DNA of 40,942 nt from an uncultured Actinomycetes bacterium. Lineage in GTDB: Bacteria; Actinomycetota; Thermoleophilia; Solirubrobacterales; Solirubrobacteraceae. Every line of letters starts with the position of its first letter. Position 1 is the first letter of the stretch. The stretch lies in the NCBI GenBank assembly GCA_937888775.1, contig CALAQT010000482.1:1-40942 (forward strand), in the 5' to 3' direction. The translations under genes were made by a program, and so were the position numbers. Shown here in pieces: positions 25,115-32,925 of this stretch. A model generated the notes under the pieces. The model made no database searches. It was not told the origin of the DNA and saw only the letters and a program-made list of their open reading frames with translations.

Positions 25115-26484
25115 GACGCAGCTGAGATGGCACGATGGATGGCCGCCGCGGCGCGCCGTGCCGAGGGTAGCGGCAGGGCGCCGTACCCGGCGAGCAGGGC
25201 TGGAGGGAGCGGCGGCCCGTGGAGCACGTGCTCGCTCAGGCCGGACAGCCTGACGCGTGACCGCGCGGCAGCGTCCACCACCGCCTGCTCGTGGACGCCC
25301 GCCCGAAGCCCGATGATGACGTGGAATCCGCTCGGCGGTGCCGTGACCGAGCAGTCGGGCAGCTCCGCTTCCAGTGCCGATGAGAACGCCTTCGAGCGGC
25401 GGCGGTAGCCAGAGCGCAGGCCGCGAAGATGTCGATCGAGCTCACCGTCGGCGAGAAAGCGTGCGAACGCCATCTGGTCGATCACCGGTGAAGCCGGCTC
25501 CGTGCCCGCCTTGTGGCGGGCGAGCGTCGTGGCAAGGGCAGGCGGTGCGACGATCCATCCCATCCGCAGGCCGGGAGCGAGGACGCGGCTCACCGACCCG
25601 ATCAGCAGGCATGAGTCGGGCATTCGGCCCTGTAGCGCCGAGGGCCCTGGACCGCCGTGGTGAAGGTCCGCGTTCGCATCGCTCTCGAGGATGAGCCCTC
25701 CATGGTCGCTCGCCCACCCCAGCAGCGTGTCCGTGCGCTCCGGGGAGATGGGCATGCCGAGCGGGTAGTGGTGTGCCGGCTCGACCAAGGCGGCACAGCC
25801 CGGGGTGCGTGGCAGCCGGCTGAACACGGCACCGCGCCCATCTACGTCGAGCCATGTGGTCGGCGGCCCGCTCCGTCGCAACGCGTTTGCCAGCGAGGGA
25901 TAGGCAACGCGCGGCACGGCGATCCGCTTGAGCTCCAGGGCCTCGCGGACCAGGCCGACGGCGGACATCAGGCCCTCGCATAGGACTATGGACTCCGGTC
26001 CCGCGACCACGCCCCGAGTCCTGGCCAGATATGCGGCGAGCTCGACCCGCAGCTCGTGGATGCCGCGTGCGGAGCGGTAGCCGAGGGCCCGATCGGGCAG
26101 GTCGTGCAGAGCCCCGGCGACCGCGCGGCCCCACGCGACCCGCGGGAACGCGGACAGGTCGGTGATGTCAGGGTGAAGGTCCAGCCGCCACTTCGCCTGC
26201 TGCTTGGCCGGCGACCGCGGTCGACTCGTCGCTCTGACGCGTGTTCCCTGTCCCTGGCGGGCCGTCAACAGGCCCTCATGGCGCAGCTGCGCGTAGGCGT
26301 CGAGCACGACGTTGCGCGAGACGCCGAGCTCGGGCGCGAGCCGACGACTCGGAGGCAGCAGTGTGCCCGGCGGCAGACCTCCACGGGCGATGAGGTCGCG
26401 GAGTCCCGTCTGAAGCTGCTGGCCGAGCGGCGTGGCCGATCGCCGATCCAACGCGATCGGGAGCATGAGATTGGCCCTGGGCAT
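25111..26484 (-). CDS. MocR/PdxR-type regulator lacking the PLP lysine
   Basis: A 457-residue transcription factor: an N-terminal GntR-type winged helix (residues 15-82, PPSRRLAPELGVSRNVVLDA as recognition part, AYAQLRHEGLLTARQGQGT as wing) joined to a class-I aminotransferase-like domain (about 100-457). In normal MocR proteins PLP binds the Lys of an S-K-T-L motif. Here the motif is GSVSRVLAPGLRMGW, with R300 encoded by CGC at 25585-25587 (minus strand), so no Schiff base can form there. It could bind PLP or an amino compound non-covalently, or sense another ligand. The gene is divergent from the alpha/beta hydrolase (85 bases between) and probably controls it and its operon. Confidence 0.85.
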   Translation of the reverse strand: MPRANLMLPIALDRRSATPLGQQLQTGLRDLIARGGLPPGTLLPPSRRLAPELGVSRNVVLDAYAQLRHEGLLTARQGQGTRVRATSRPRSPAKQQAKWRLDLHPDITDLSAFPRVAWGRAVAGALHDLPDRALGYRSARGIHELRVELAAYLARTRGVVAGPESIVLCEGLMSAVGLVREALELKRIAVPRVAYPSLANALRRSGPPTTWLDVDGRGAVFSRLPRTPGCAALVEPAHHYPLGMPISPERTDTLLGWASDHGGLILESDANADLHHGGPGPSALQGRMPDSCLLIGSVSRVLAPGLRMGWIVAPPALATTLARHKAGTEPASPVIDQMAFARFLADGELDRHLRGLRSGYRRRSKAFSSALEAELPDCSVTAPPSGFHVIIGLRAGVHEQAVVDAAARSRVRLSGLSEHVLHGPPLPPALLAGYGALPLPSARRAAAAIHRAISAAS

Positions 26485-26569
26485 GGACGGAGAATTGGAC
26501 CTTACCGCACGCGGGGGAGGCGACTACGATCGGGTCTCGCCGCACGAACGCTCTCACGAGGTACACGCA
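26485..26569. promoter_or_regulatory. Divergent promoter region, MocR-type gene / hydrolase operon
   Basis: The 85-base gap between divergent starts should hold both promoters and the MocR-type operator. TACGAT at 26525-26530 could be the -10 of the hydrolase operon, and GAGG at 26558-26561 its ribosome binding site. An ATTGGACC motif lies close to the regulator's start and could be an operator half-site. I cannot define a full operator from one copy. Confidence 0.4.
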
Positions 26570-27367
26570 ATGCCGTTCATCGACATTCGAGGTCAACGCC
26601 TTCACTACGAGGACACGGGTGGTGTCGGGCCGGCGATCGTCTTCTCCCACGGGCTGCTGATGGACGCGTCGATGTGGGACGCCCAGGTGCAGGCGCTCCG
26701 TGGCTCTTACCGTTGCATCACCTGGGACGAGCGCGGCCACGGGCAGACCGGCGAGGCCTCCGAGGACTTCACCTACGAGGACTCAGCCGACGATCTCCTC
26801 GGTCTCCTGCAATCGCTGGGCATCGCGCGTGCCACGTTGGTCGGGATGTCGCAGGGTGGGTACGTCAGCCAACGCGCCGCAGTGCGGCAACCGGGCATCG
26901 CGCAGGCGCTCGTCTTCATATCGACCCAGGCGACAGAGGAGGAGCCTGCGAAGGTCGCGGTCTACGACACGCTGATCGACGCGTGGGAGAGCGAGGGGCT
27001 CACGGATGAGCTCGCCGAGACGATCGCCGGGCTTGTCATCGGCTCCGACTATCCGGAGAGCGAGGAGTGGATCGCCAAGTGGAAGCGCATTGACCCCGGG
27101 AACCTCCACGCGATCTATGGCGCGCTCGTGACTCGACAGGATTTCACGCCGCGCCTTTCCGAGCTCGACGTCCCCGCGCTCGTGATCTGGGGCGACCAGG
27201 ATCCGGCAATCTCCCAGGACCATGCCCGGGCCCTCGCCGAAGGGCTGCCACAGGGCACGCTGGAGGTTGTGGCAGGAGCCGGCCACGGCGTCAACTTCAC
27301 CCATCCCGAGGCGGTCAACCCACTGCTCGAGCATTTCCTCGAGCCTGTCCTCCAGGGCGCTCAGTGA
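26570..27367 (+). CDS. Alpha/beta hydrolase
   Basis: A 265-residue alpha/beta hydrolase. The oxyanion segment is VFSHGLLMDASMW, the nucleophile elbow is GMSQGG with S94, a catalytic Asp lies in WGDQDPAI and the His in GAGHGVNF. The size and motifs fit small-molecule esterases, lactonases or C-C hydrolases; the substrate is unknown. ATG 26570 has GAGG about 8 bases upstream; the frame extends to 26432 into the divergent regulator and that part is rejected. Its stop overlaps the next start (GTGA at 27364-27367), so it is translationally coupled to the acyl-CoA dehydrogenase. Transcription is probably controlled by the divergent MocR-type protein. Confidence 0.9.
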   Translation: MPFIDIRGQRLHYEDTGGVGPAIVFSHGLLMDASMWDAQVQALRGSYRCITWDERGHGQTGEASEDFTYEDSADDLLGLLQSLGIARATLVGMSQGGYVSQRAAVRQPGIAQALVFISTQATEEEPAKVAVYDTLIDAWESEGLTDELAETIAGLVIGSDYPESEEWIAKWKRIDPGNLHAIYGALVTRQDFTPRLSELDVPALVIWGDQDPAISQDHARALAEGLPQGTLEVVAGAGHGVNFTHPEAVNPLLEHFLEPVLQGAQ

Positions 27368-28671
27368 CCGTGTGCGGCCGGATCCCTGACGAGATCGCGG
27401 CGACGCTCGCGGCGCTCGACGAGTTCATCGCGGCGGAGATCAAGCCGCTGGAAGAGCAGGGGGACAACGCTCGCTTCTTCGACCATCGCCGGGAGTGGGC
27501 GCGCACCGATTTCGACAACGACGGCATCCCGAGCAGGGAGTGGGAGCTGTTGGTGGCGGAGATGAGGCGTCGCGCCGATGCTGCAGGCTGGCTCCGCTGG
27601 GGGCTTCCCGAGCGGCTTGGCGGGCACGGCGCCTCGAACCTCGAGATGGCCTACATCCGCGAGCATCTGGGCGCCAAGGGCGTTGGCCTGCACGACGACG
27701 CGCTGTATGAGAGCTCGGTCGTCGGGAACTTCCCGGTCGTCTCCATGTTCGACTCCGTTGCGTCCCCCGAGCAGCGAGCGGGGTGGATCGAGCCGATGAT
27801 CACCGGCGAGCGGGCAGTCGGCTTCGCGCTGACCGAGCCGGATCACGGATCCGATGCCACACACATGGACACGCGAGCCGTGCTGGACGCCGCAGGCGGT
27901 GGCGAGGAGTGGGTCATCAACGGCGTCAAGCGCTGGATCTCCGCCGCCCACATGGCGACGCATGACATCGTCTTCGCCCGCACCTCGGGCGAGCCCGGCG
28001 AGCCCCGCGGCATCACGGCGTTCATAGTCCCGACCGACAGCCCGGGCTTCAAGGTCGAGTTCTTCTGGTGGACGCTGAACATGCCCGCCGACGCCGCCGA
28101 GCTGAGCCTGAGCGACGTCCGCGTACCGGTATCGGCTGTGCTTGGCGAGGTCGACCACGGGTTGGCGTCGATCCAGCACTTCGTCCACGACCAGCGGATG
28201 CGCCAAGCCGCACTGAGCCTGGGCGCCGGCCAGTACTGCATCGACGAGGCGGTCGACTACGCAAACGTCAGGCTCACATGGGGGCGGAAGCTGAGCGTGA
28301 ACCAAGCCGTCCAGTTCCCGCTGGCCGAGCTGCACACCGAGGCCGCGATGCTCCGAGAGCTCCTGCACTCGACGGCCGAGATGCTCGACTCCGGTGCGGC
28401 GACACGCGTCAGCCACCTGGTCGCTATGTGCAACTACCGCGCGAACCGCCTGGCGTGCGACGCAGCGGATCGCGCGATGCAGGTCTGTGGCGGCGTGGGG
28501 TACAGCCGTCACCTGCCGTTCGAGCACATCTATCGCCGCCACCGCCGCTACCGGATCACGGAGGGCGCCGAGGAGATTCAGATCCGCAAGGTCGCGCGCG
28601 ACCTGTTCGCCGCCCGCCGAGGAGCAGGGCCACGCGACGAGCGCGCCTGGCCCGCCGGCGACCGAGCGTGA
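27364..28671 (+). CDS. Acyl-CoA dehydrogenase
   Basis: A 435-residue FAD-dependent acyl-CoA dehydrogenase. It has GFALTEPDHGSDATHMD (FAD loop), WVINGVKRWISAAHMATHD, and the C-terminal QVCGGVGYSRHLPFEHIYR with RITEGAEEIQ, the usual end of the family. A segment FFWWTLNMPADAAELSL is an uncommon variant of the V-P-x-x-N-x-L-G substrate region. Unlike the gene at 23867 it lacks the GPGRIHHCMR signature. The start GTG overlaps the hydrolase stop by 4 bases, so the two proteins are probably made together. It is likely to oxidise a branched, cyclic or otherwise unusual acyl-CoA released or supplied by the hydrolase step; this is inference from context. Confidence 0.9.
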   Translation: MTVCGRIPDEIAATLAALDEFIAAEIKPLEEQGDNARFFDHRREWARTDFDNDGIPSREWELLVAEMRRRADAAGWLRWGLPERLGGHGASNLEMAYIREHLGAKGVGLHDDALYESSVVGNFPVVSMFDSVASPEQRAGWIEPMITGERAVGFALTEPDHGSDATHMDTRAVLDAAGGGEEWVINGVKRWISAAHMATHDIVFARTSGEPGEPRGITAFIVPTDSPGFKVEFFWWTLNMPADAAELSLSDVRVPVSAVLGEVDHGLASIQHFVHDQRMRQAALSLGAGQYCIDEAVDYANVRLTWGRKLSVNQAVQFPLAELHTEAAMLRELLHSTAEMLDSGAATRVSHLVAMCNYRANRLACDAADRAMQVCGGVGYSRHLPFEHIYRRHRRYRITEGAEEIQIRKVARDLFAARRGAGPRDERAWPAGDRA

Positions 28672-28714
28672 AGCGCTGCGGGAGCTTCGCCGGAGTGCGC
28701 CCCCGGAGCTGTTC

Positions 28715-29077
28715 TCATGGCTCGACGAGATACGCCGGATTGGCTATGCGCACGCGGTCTTCGGCGCTGATGCGAAGGTGTTCGAGCACCGCTTCCCGTC
28801 TGCCGCCGTTGAGAGGCTCGGCGCGGATCAGATCGATCAGGGCCACCTCCAGGTGCTCGAGATCTCCCTCTAGGCCGAGCAGTCGCTCGAGCCGCTCGCG
28901 TTCGCCGGCCCGAACCGATGGGCCGAGCTCGAACTCGCTGCCGGCAACCTGCAGCAGCCGGATCGCGATGAGACTCTCGAAGGCCGCGTAACCGCTCAGG
29001 GCCGGGCGCACCGTGCTCGCCAGATACTCGATGACCGCCTCGATCAATTCGCCTGCGGTGGGGGTGTGCTCGGGCAT
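28715..29077 (-). CDS. DUF6285-type small protein, partner of the APH-like kinase
   Basis: A 120-residue protein: ELIEAVIEYLASTVRPALSG, then FESLIAIRLLQVAGSEFELG, a RLERLLGLEGDLEHLEVALI helix and an end reading RVRIANPAYLVEP. This all-helical pattern with an I-A-N-P-x-Y end is that of DUF6285, usually found next to APH-like phosphotransferases and ACAD genes. In the Pseudomonas levulinate pathway a small protein (LvaB) is needed with the kinase LvaA; that DUF6285 plays the same part is inference. ATG 29077 (MPEHTPTAGE) is preferred over the longer frame to 29155. It lies antiparallel between the ACAD and the kinase gene, 43 bases from the former. Confidence 0.75.
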   Translation of the reverse strand: MPEHTPTAGELIEAVIEYLASTVRPALSGYAAFESLIAIRLLQVAGSEFELGPSVRAGERERLERLLGLEGDLEHLEVALIDLIRAEPLNGGRREAVLEHLRISAEDRVRIANPAYLVEP

Positions 29078-29182
29078 CCTGCTCGAGGATAGTCCCACCG
29101 ACGGGCCGGCTGAGAGCCAATTCCAAGGATGCCTGAAGGGCCATTCGCCGTGCATGGCGTGAAGCGATAAGAATGAGAGGCC

Positions 29183-30193
29183 ATGCTCGCCGATGACACC
29201 GACAGCCTCGCGACGGGACTGGCAGAAGCCCTGGCGAGATCACTTGGCACGGTCGCAATCGAGGGGCTGCGCCGGCTCACAGGGGGGGCCTCGCGCGAAA
29301 CGTGGTCGTTCGATGCGGTGACCGCGGAGGGCCATCGACATCCCCTCATACTCCGGCAGGACTTCCCAGGCGGCGCCACCCAGAACCCCGACCTGCTCGC
29401 CGGCCGACCGGATGCGCTCGACCGGGCAGGCGAGTACGCCCTGCTCGAGGCGCTGCACGCCAGGGGAGTCCCGGTGCCTCGCCCAGTCGCGCTCCCGACG
29501 GGCGGCACGCTCACAGGCTGCTTCATCATGGAACGTGTCGAGGGGGAGGCTCGACCGCACGTCCTCGTGCGCGACCCGGGGCTCGCAGCAGCGCGCGATG
29601 CCCTCGCCACCCAGCTCGGGTCGACCCTCGCCCGGATTCACGCCCTCGGCGAGCCCGACCTTCCTCCCCTGCCTCGTCGGGCCGTCGAGGAGAAGCTCGC
29701 CATCGTCCGAGCCCTCTTGGACCGCGCACCACCGCGGCCGGCGCTTGAGATGGCATTTCGCTGGTGCGTCGAAAGCAAGCCGGCCCCGACCGATCTGCGC
29801 CTGGTTCACGGCGACTACCGAACGAGCAACTACCTGGTCGGCCCGGGGGGCCTGCGAGTGGTGTTCGATTGGGAGTTCGCCCACCTCGGCGACCCCCACG
29901 AGGACCTCGCCTACATCTGCATGCGCGCGTGGCGCTTCGGGGTCGACGACAACGAGGTCGGGGGCATCGGCAGCCGAGAGGATCTCTACAGCGGATATGA
30001 AGCCGCGGGCGGTGGTCCGATCGACCCACTCGCCGTGCGCTACTCGGAGATCCTCGGCCACCTCTTCACCGCAGCCGTGTTCCTGATGCGTGCAGTGCAG
30101 TACCTCGACAGCTCCGAGCGATCGCTCGAAGGAGCCGCCATCGGAAGGAGGGTCGCCGAGATCGAGTACGACCTCGTCAGGTTGCTCGAGTGA
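29183..30193 (+). CDS. APH-family phosphotransferase (ACAD10/11 kinase-domain-like)
   Basis: A 336-residue kinase-fold protein. Visible motifs are RRLTGGASRETWSFDA (nucleotide-binding loop region), LILRQDF (the conserved Lys is replaced by R in this short segment), the catalytic loop LVHGDYRTSNYLV with Asp as base, and VFDWEFAHLGDPHEDLAYIC holding the metal-binding Asp. This matches the kinase halves of ACAD10 and ACAD11 and the bacterial phosphotransferase family proteins more than antibiotic kinases. The probable substrate is a 4-hydroxyacyl-CoA or similar hydroxy acid, with the ACAD at 23867 and the DUF6285 protein as partners. GAGAGG lies just before ATG 29183. Aminoglycoside resistance is unlikely. 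Confidence 0.85.
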   Translation: MLADDTDSLATGLAEALARSLGTVAIEGLRRLTGGASRETWSFDAVTAEGHRHPLILRQDFPGGATQNPDLLAGRPDALDRAGEYALLEALHARGVPVPRPVALPTGGTLTGCFIMERVEGEARPHVLVRDPGLAAARDALATQLGSTLARIHALGEPDLPPLPRRAVEEKLAIVRALLDRAPPRPALEMAFRWCVESKPAPTDLRLVHGDYRTSNYLVGPGGLRVVFDWEFAHLGDPHEDLAYICMRAWRFGVDDNEVGGIGSREDLYSGYEAAGGGPIDPLAVRYSEILGHLFTAAVFLMRAVQYLDSSERSLEGAAIGRRVAEIEYDLVRLLE

Positions 30194-30376
30194 GCAGCGG
30201 ACTTGCAGCCAAGGCTCACGGATCATCACGAGCCGTGCAAGATGATCCTCTGCGGTAACCGCGACCGACCCCGCCGCGCCGAGGGACTAGAATGGTCCTA
30301 CCCGGTCGAGCGGCCGTTCGACCAGAGCGTTCCGCAGTCGTTGCCTCGCAGCACCTTCCGCGTCTCGCAGTGCAGC

Positions 30377-30466
30377 ATGCCGGAGGGGAACAGGTGGCCA
30401 CGCGGGCCATGATGGGTTCAAGGACGACCAGGGCCTCGGATGCATCACGCCGGATGACCCGGCAAG
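30377..30466 (+). pseudogene. Cold-shock-domain gene remnant
   Basis: From ATG 30377 (ATGCCGGAGGGAA-like start) a broken frame resembles the beginning of a CspA-type protein. After at least one frameshift it reads DGFKDDQGLGCITPDDP at 30410-30460, matching the W-F-N-D-x-K-G-F-G-F-I-T-P-D-D first RNA-binding motif with the aromatic residues replaced. The rest of the cold-shock fold is absent; the frame runs into the ATG at 30504. It is the only content I can identify in the gap 30194-30503. A chance resemblance is possible, but the GITPDD-type block in the right order after a start codon is suggestive. Confidence 0.45.
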
Positions 30467-30503
30467 GACGCGCTCGGAACTCCACAACAAGGGACGTACA
30501 GAC

Positions 30504-30734
30504 ATGGCCTCAAGCGGCAAGAAGAAGACCACGATGGCAAAGCTCACCCGTGAAAGCAGGCTCCGCGAGCGTCGGCTGGACAAGCAGGCCAAGAAGGACG
30601 CGCGCAGGCGGGCGCCGGCAGATCACCCAGACGGGCCCGGCGACACGCTGGACGCAGCGACCGGTGACTCGGCCGAGCCAGCTGCCGGGCAGCCCGCTCT
30701 CGAAACTGTCGCCCCGGCGCTCACGGACGCCTGA
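30504..30734 (+). CDS. Small basic conserved hypothetical protein
   Basis: A 76-residue protein beginning MASSGKKKTTMAKLTRESRL, then RERRLDKQAKKDARRR, and ending in an acidic/Ala-rich tail. The N-terminal half is strongly basic and helical, consistent with RNA or ribosome binding; the tail is probably disordered. I have the impression that such proteins recur in Solirubrobacterales next to cold-shock genes, but I cannot verify this here. AAGGGAC lies about 9 bases before the ATG. The decayed cold-shock gene directly upstream fits a former pairing. Function unknown. Confidence 0.65.
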   Translation: MASSGKKKTTMAKLTRESRLRERRLDKQAKKDARRRAPADHPDGPGDTLDAATGDSAEPAAGQPALETVAPALTDA

Positions 30735-30939
30735 TCCCACCTCACGCCGCGGATTCCGCCGCGGTAGCCCAGCATCACGTACGAGCGCGGCGCGATCCGT
30801 AGTCAGCCGCGACGATCCTGCCGCGTTTCCCGGTGCTCCTGAAGCACATCGAGGGGTACCGTCGAAGATGTTCACCGCCGGCCGGTCTCATTTGACTGGT
30901 GGGTCCATCTTCAATGAAGATCGTGAGAGGTGAGTAACG

Positions 30940-31197
30940 ATGATTACGAATATACCGTGGACTTTCGTGGTCGTGTTCGCGGCGATCTTCGTGGTGCTAC
31001 TCGTGTTTGCCGCGGTGTGGCTGATGTCGCCGCCTCCCAGCGTCACCGAAGAGCGCCTGCCGTCAAAGCGCGCTGCGCACGGGCTCCCCGACTGGGGGCC
31101 GCCGAGCGGCGAGGTCAGCCCCGATGGGTACGACGAGATGGACGGCGCGTATGCGTCACGTCGTAGCACGCGACCGGCCGAGCCGGTTCACTCATAG
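30940..31197 (+). CDS. Small single-pass membrane protein
   Basis: An 85-residue protein with one N-terminal hydrophobic helix (WTFVVVFAAIFVVLLVFAAVW), followed by a polar, proline-rich tail (MSPPPSVTEERLPSKR and onward to PAEPVHS). Orientation is probably N-out/C-in, with the tail in the cytoplasm. GAGAGGTGAG ends about 7 bases before ATG 30940. I do not recognise the family. The frame after its stop stays open into the pseudogene that follows, but the two sequences are unrelated. Confidence 0.65.
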   Translation: MITNIPWTFVVVFAAIFVVLLVFAAVWLMSPPPSVTEERLPSKRAAHGLPDWGPPSGEVSPDGYDEMDGAYASRRSTRPAEPVHS

Positions 31198-31221
31198 GGC
31201 GCGTCAGCCGTCGCAGCTGGT

Positions 31222-32034
31222 GGCACTGACGAAGCCAAGAGTACGGCGCTCGCGCTGACCGCGCCGACGCCTCGGTCCGAGGATCGAGGCCGAGCCGCGC
31301 GCGTCGTCCTGTCGGGCGGTGACACCTTCTGGCTGGTCAAGGCTGGTCAACGAAGCCGCGGGCGGCCTCTCCGCCGCTCCGGCGGTGTTCGGCCAGGACA
31401 GCCCACCGAATCCCGTGACGCTCGGCGCTGCGGTGGATGCAACAGCGCTCGGCGACGGCGCGGGCGGGCTCTAGGCGCTCGCGCGTGGCAACGACGGCTG
31501 GTTCGCCGCGCACGTGGACCGCTCCGGGCAACTCAGCTCCACACCCCGTCCGGCCGGCGCTGCGGACGCGGTGATCGCGCTCGCAGGCACGACCGCCGTG
31601 ATCGCCTATCGCGCCGGTCCGCATTGCGCCACATACATCGAGCGCCTGCGCCCCAGTGCCGGGCCTCACAGGCCGGCCGGACGAACCTCACGCCACTATC
31701 GACCGCGTGCTCGACACCCAGGGGCATCGCCGTGGACCCCGCGAGCGCTGCGGCCTACGTGCTGATGCGCTCAAGTCACGCCACGACGCTCGCCAGGGAG
31801 GCGGCCACCCGCAGCACCAGCAGTTGGCGCGGGCCGCTCACCGAGCGGGTCGACGCCGTCGTCGCCGCCGGATCAGACCGCGTGGTCGTGGAGAGCAATG
31901 GGCCTCAGCGCGATATCGGTGAACAATGCGGTGGTGCCGCCCCGAGCTTCTCGCAGTCGTACTTCATTCGCGTCTTCCACGGTGTGCACCTCGAGCGAAC
32001 CGGGCGGCTGGACGCTTCGATCCAGAACTGCTGA
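31222..32034 (+). pseudogene. Decayed probably exported propeller-like protein
   Basis: Three reading-frame segments in order encode one protein. The first ends with VVLSGGDTFWLV. The second reads NEAAGGLSAAPAVFGQDSPP and continues, through a TAG at 31472-31474, into ALARGNDGWFAAHVDRSGQL and AYRAGPHCATYIERL. The third, from about 31685, reads ACSTPRGIAVDPASAAAYVL and ends at 32034 (RLDASIQNC). The first frameshift is explained exactly by a 10-bp tandem duplication (31331-31350). The start codon is missing. Strand-loop periodicity with D-G-x-x-x-A-H-V-D-R suggests repeated propeller blades. Function before decay unknown. Confidence 0.7.
31331..31350. repeat. 10-bp tandem duplication causing a frameshift
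   Basis: GGCTGGTCAA occurs twice in direct succession. Removing one copy joins TTC TGG CTG GTC AAC GAA GCC into a continuous frame that fuses the two protein segments (TFWLV and NEAAGG). Confidence 0.85.
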
Positions 32035-32061
32035 GCGATCGTAGACGAGCGCGGTCGGCGC

Positions 32062-32850
32062 CTAGGTCTGGGCGCGGAAGCGCGAGAAGTCGGGGTCGCG
32101 CTTCTCGGCGAACGCGCGCACCCCCTCTTGGGCCTCTTCGGACCCGGTGAACTCGTGCAGGCCGCTGAACGCAAGCTGCCCGACGCCGGCGAGGTGCTCT
32201 GTCTCCGCGTTGAATGACGCCTTCAGGAAGCGCAGCGCGGTGGGGGAGAGGGCGAGGATCTCATCTGCATAGCGGCGTACCTCCGCGCGCAGCTCCGAGG
32301 CGGGCACGACGCGGTTGACCAGTCCCCACCGCTCGGCCGTCTCCGCGTCGTAGCGGCGGCAGAGGAACCAGATTTCCCTGGCGCGCTTCTCGCCGACGAC
32401 GCGCGCCAGGTAGCCGGTGCCGAAGCCTGCGTCGAAGGAGCCGACCCGCGGGCCGGTCTGGCCGAACTCGGCGTGCTCCGCCGCGATCGAGAGGTCGCAG
32501 ATCAGGTGCAGGACGTGGCCGCCGCCGATCGCGTAGCCGTTGACGGCGGCGATGACGGGCTTGGGTATCTCGCGGATCGTTCGGTGCAGCGTCTCGACTT
32601 CGAACAGCCCGCTCTCCGATGGGCCGTAGTCGCCGGTCTCGGCGCGCTGCTTCTGGTCGCCGCCGACGCAGAATGCCCGCTCTCCGGCTCCGGTGAGCGC
32701 CACCACGCCGACATCTGGATCCGCCCACGCGCTCTTCAGGGCGCTGATGAGCTCATCGACGGTGCGCGCGCGGAACGCGTTCAGCCGCTCCTCGCGGTCG
32801 ATGGTGATCCAAGCGAGCCCCTCCTGGACCTCGTAGGCGACATCCTCCAT
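32062..32850 (-). CDS. badI: 2-ketocyclohexanecarboxyl-CoA hydrolase-like crotonase (BadI/MenB branch)
   Basis: A 262-residue crotonase-fold enzyme of the ring-cleaving BadI / ring-closing MenB branch. Signature segments are AFCVGGDQKQRAETGDYG, NGYAIGGGHVLHLICDLSIA, FGQTGPRVGSFDAGFGTGYL and ARVVGEKRAREIWFLCRRYD. The FGQ-x-G-P-x-x-G-S block separates this branch from ordinary hydratases. BadI opens 2-ketocyclohexane-1-carboxyl-CoA to pimelyl-CoA, and MenB makes dihydroxynaphthoyl-CoA; the BadH-like neighbour favours BadI. GGAGGATGCGCA precedes ATG 32850. It follows the SDR gene by 75 bases on the same strand, so the two form an operon. Confidence 0.75.
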   Translation of the reverse strand: MEDVAYEVQEGLAWITIDREERLNAFRARTVDELISALKSAWADPDVGVVALTGAGERAFCVGGDQKQRAETGDYGPSESGLFEVETLHRTIREIPKPVIAAVNGYAIGGGHVLHLICDLSIAAEHAEFGQTGPRVGSFDAGFGTGYLARVVGEKRAREIWFLCRRYDAETAERWGLVNRVVPASELRAEVRRYADEILALSPTALRFLKASFNAETEHLAGVGQLAFSGLHEFTGSEEAQEGVRAFAEKRDPDFSRFRAQT

Positions 32851-32925
32851 TGCGCATCCTCCATTCCAGTCAGGGTTTCAAGCGGCATCGGACGGAGCGC
32901 CAGGTCCTCGCGCCCACGCAGCGCC

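Noticed and set aside
29183..30193. Aminoglycoside resistance kinase
   Set aside because: Catalytic motifs belong to the broad APH fold, but the DUF6285 and ACAD neighbours and the W-E-F-A-H-L-G-D-P block point to acyl-CoA metabolism.
32062..32850. MenB (menaquinone synthesis)
   Set aside because: The sequence is compatible with the MenB branch, but there are no other men genes nearby and the adjacent gene looks like BadH, so BadI is preferred; this is not excluded.
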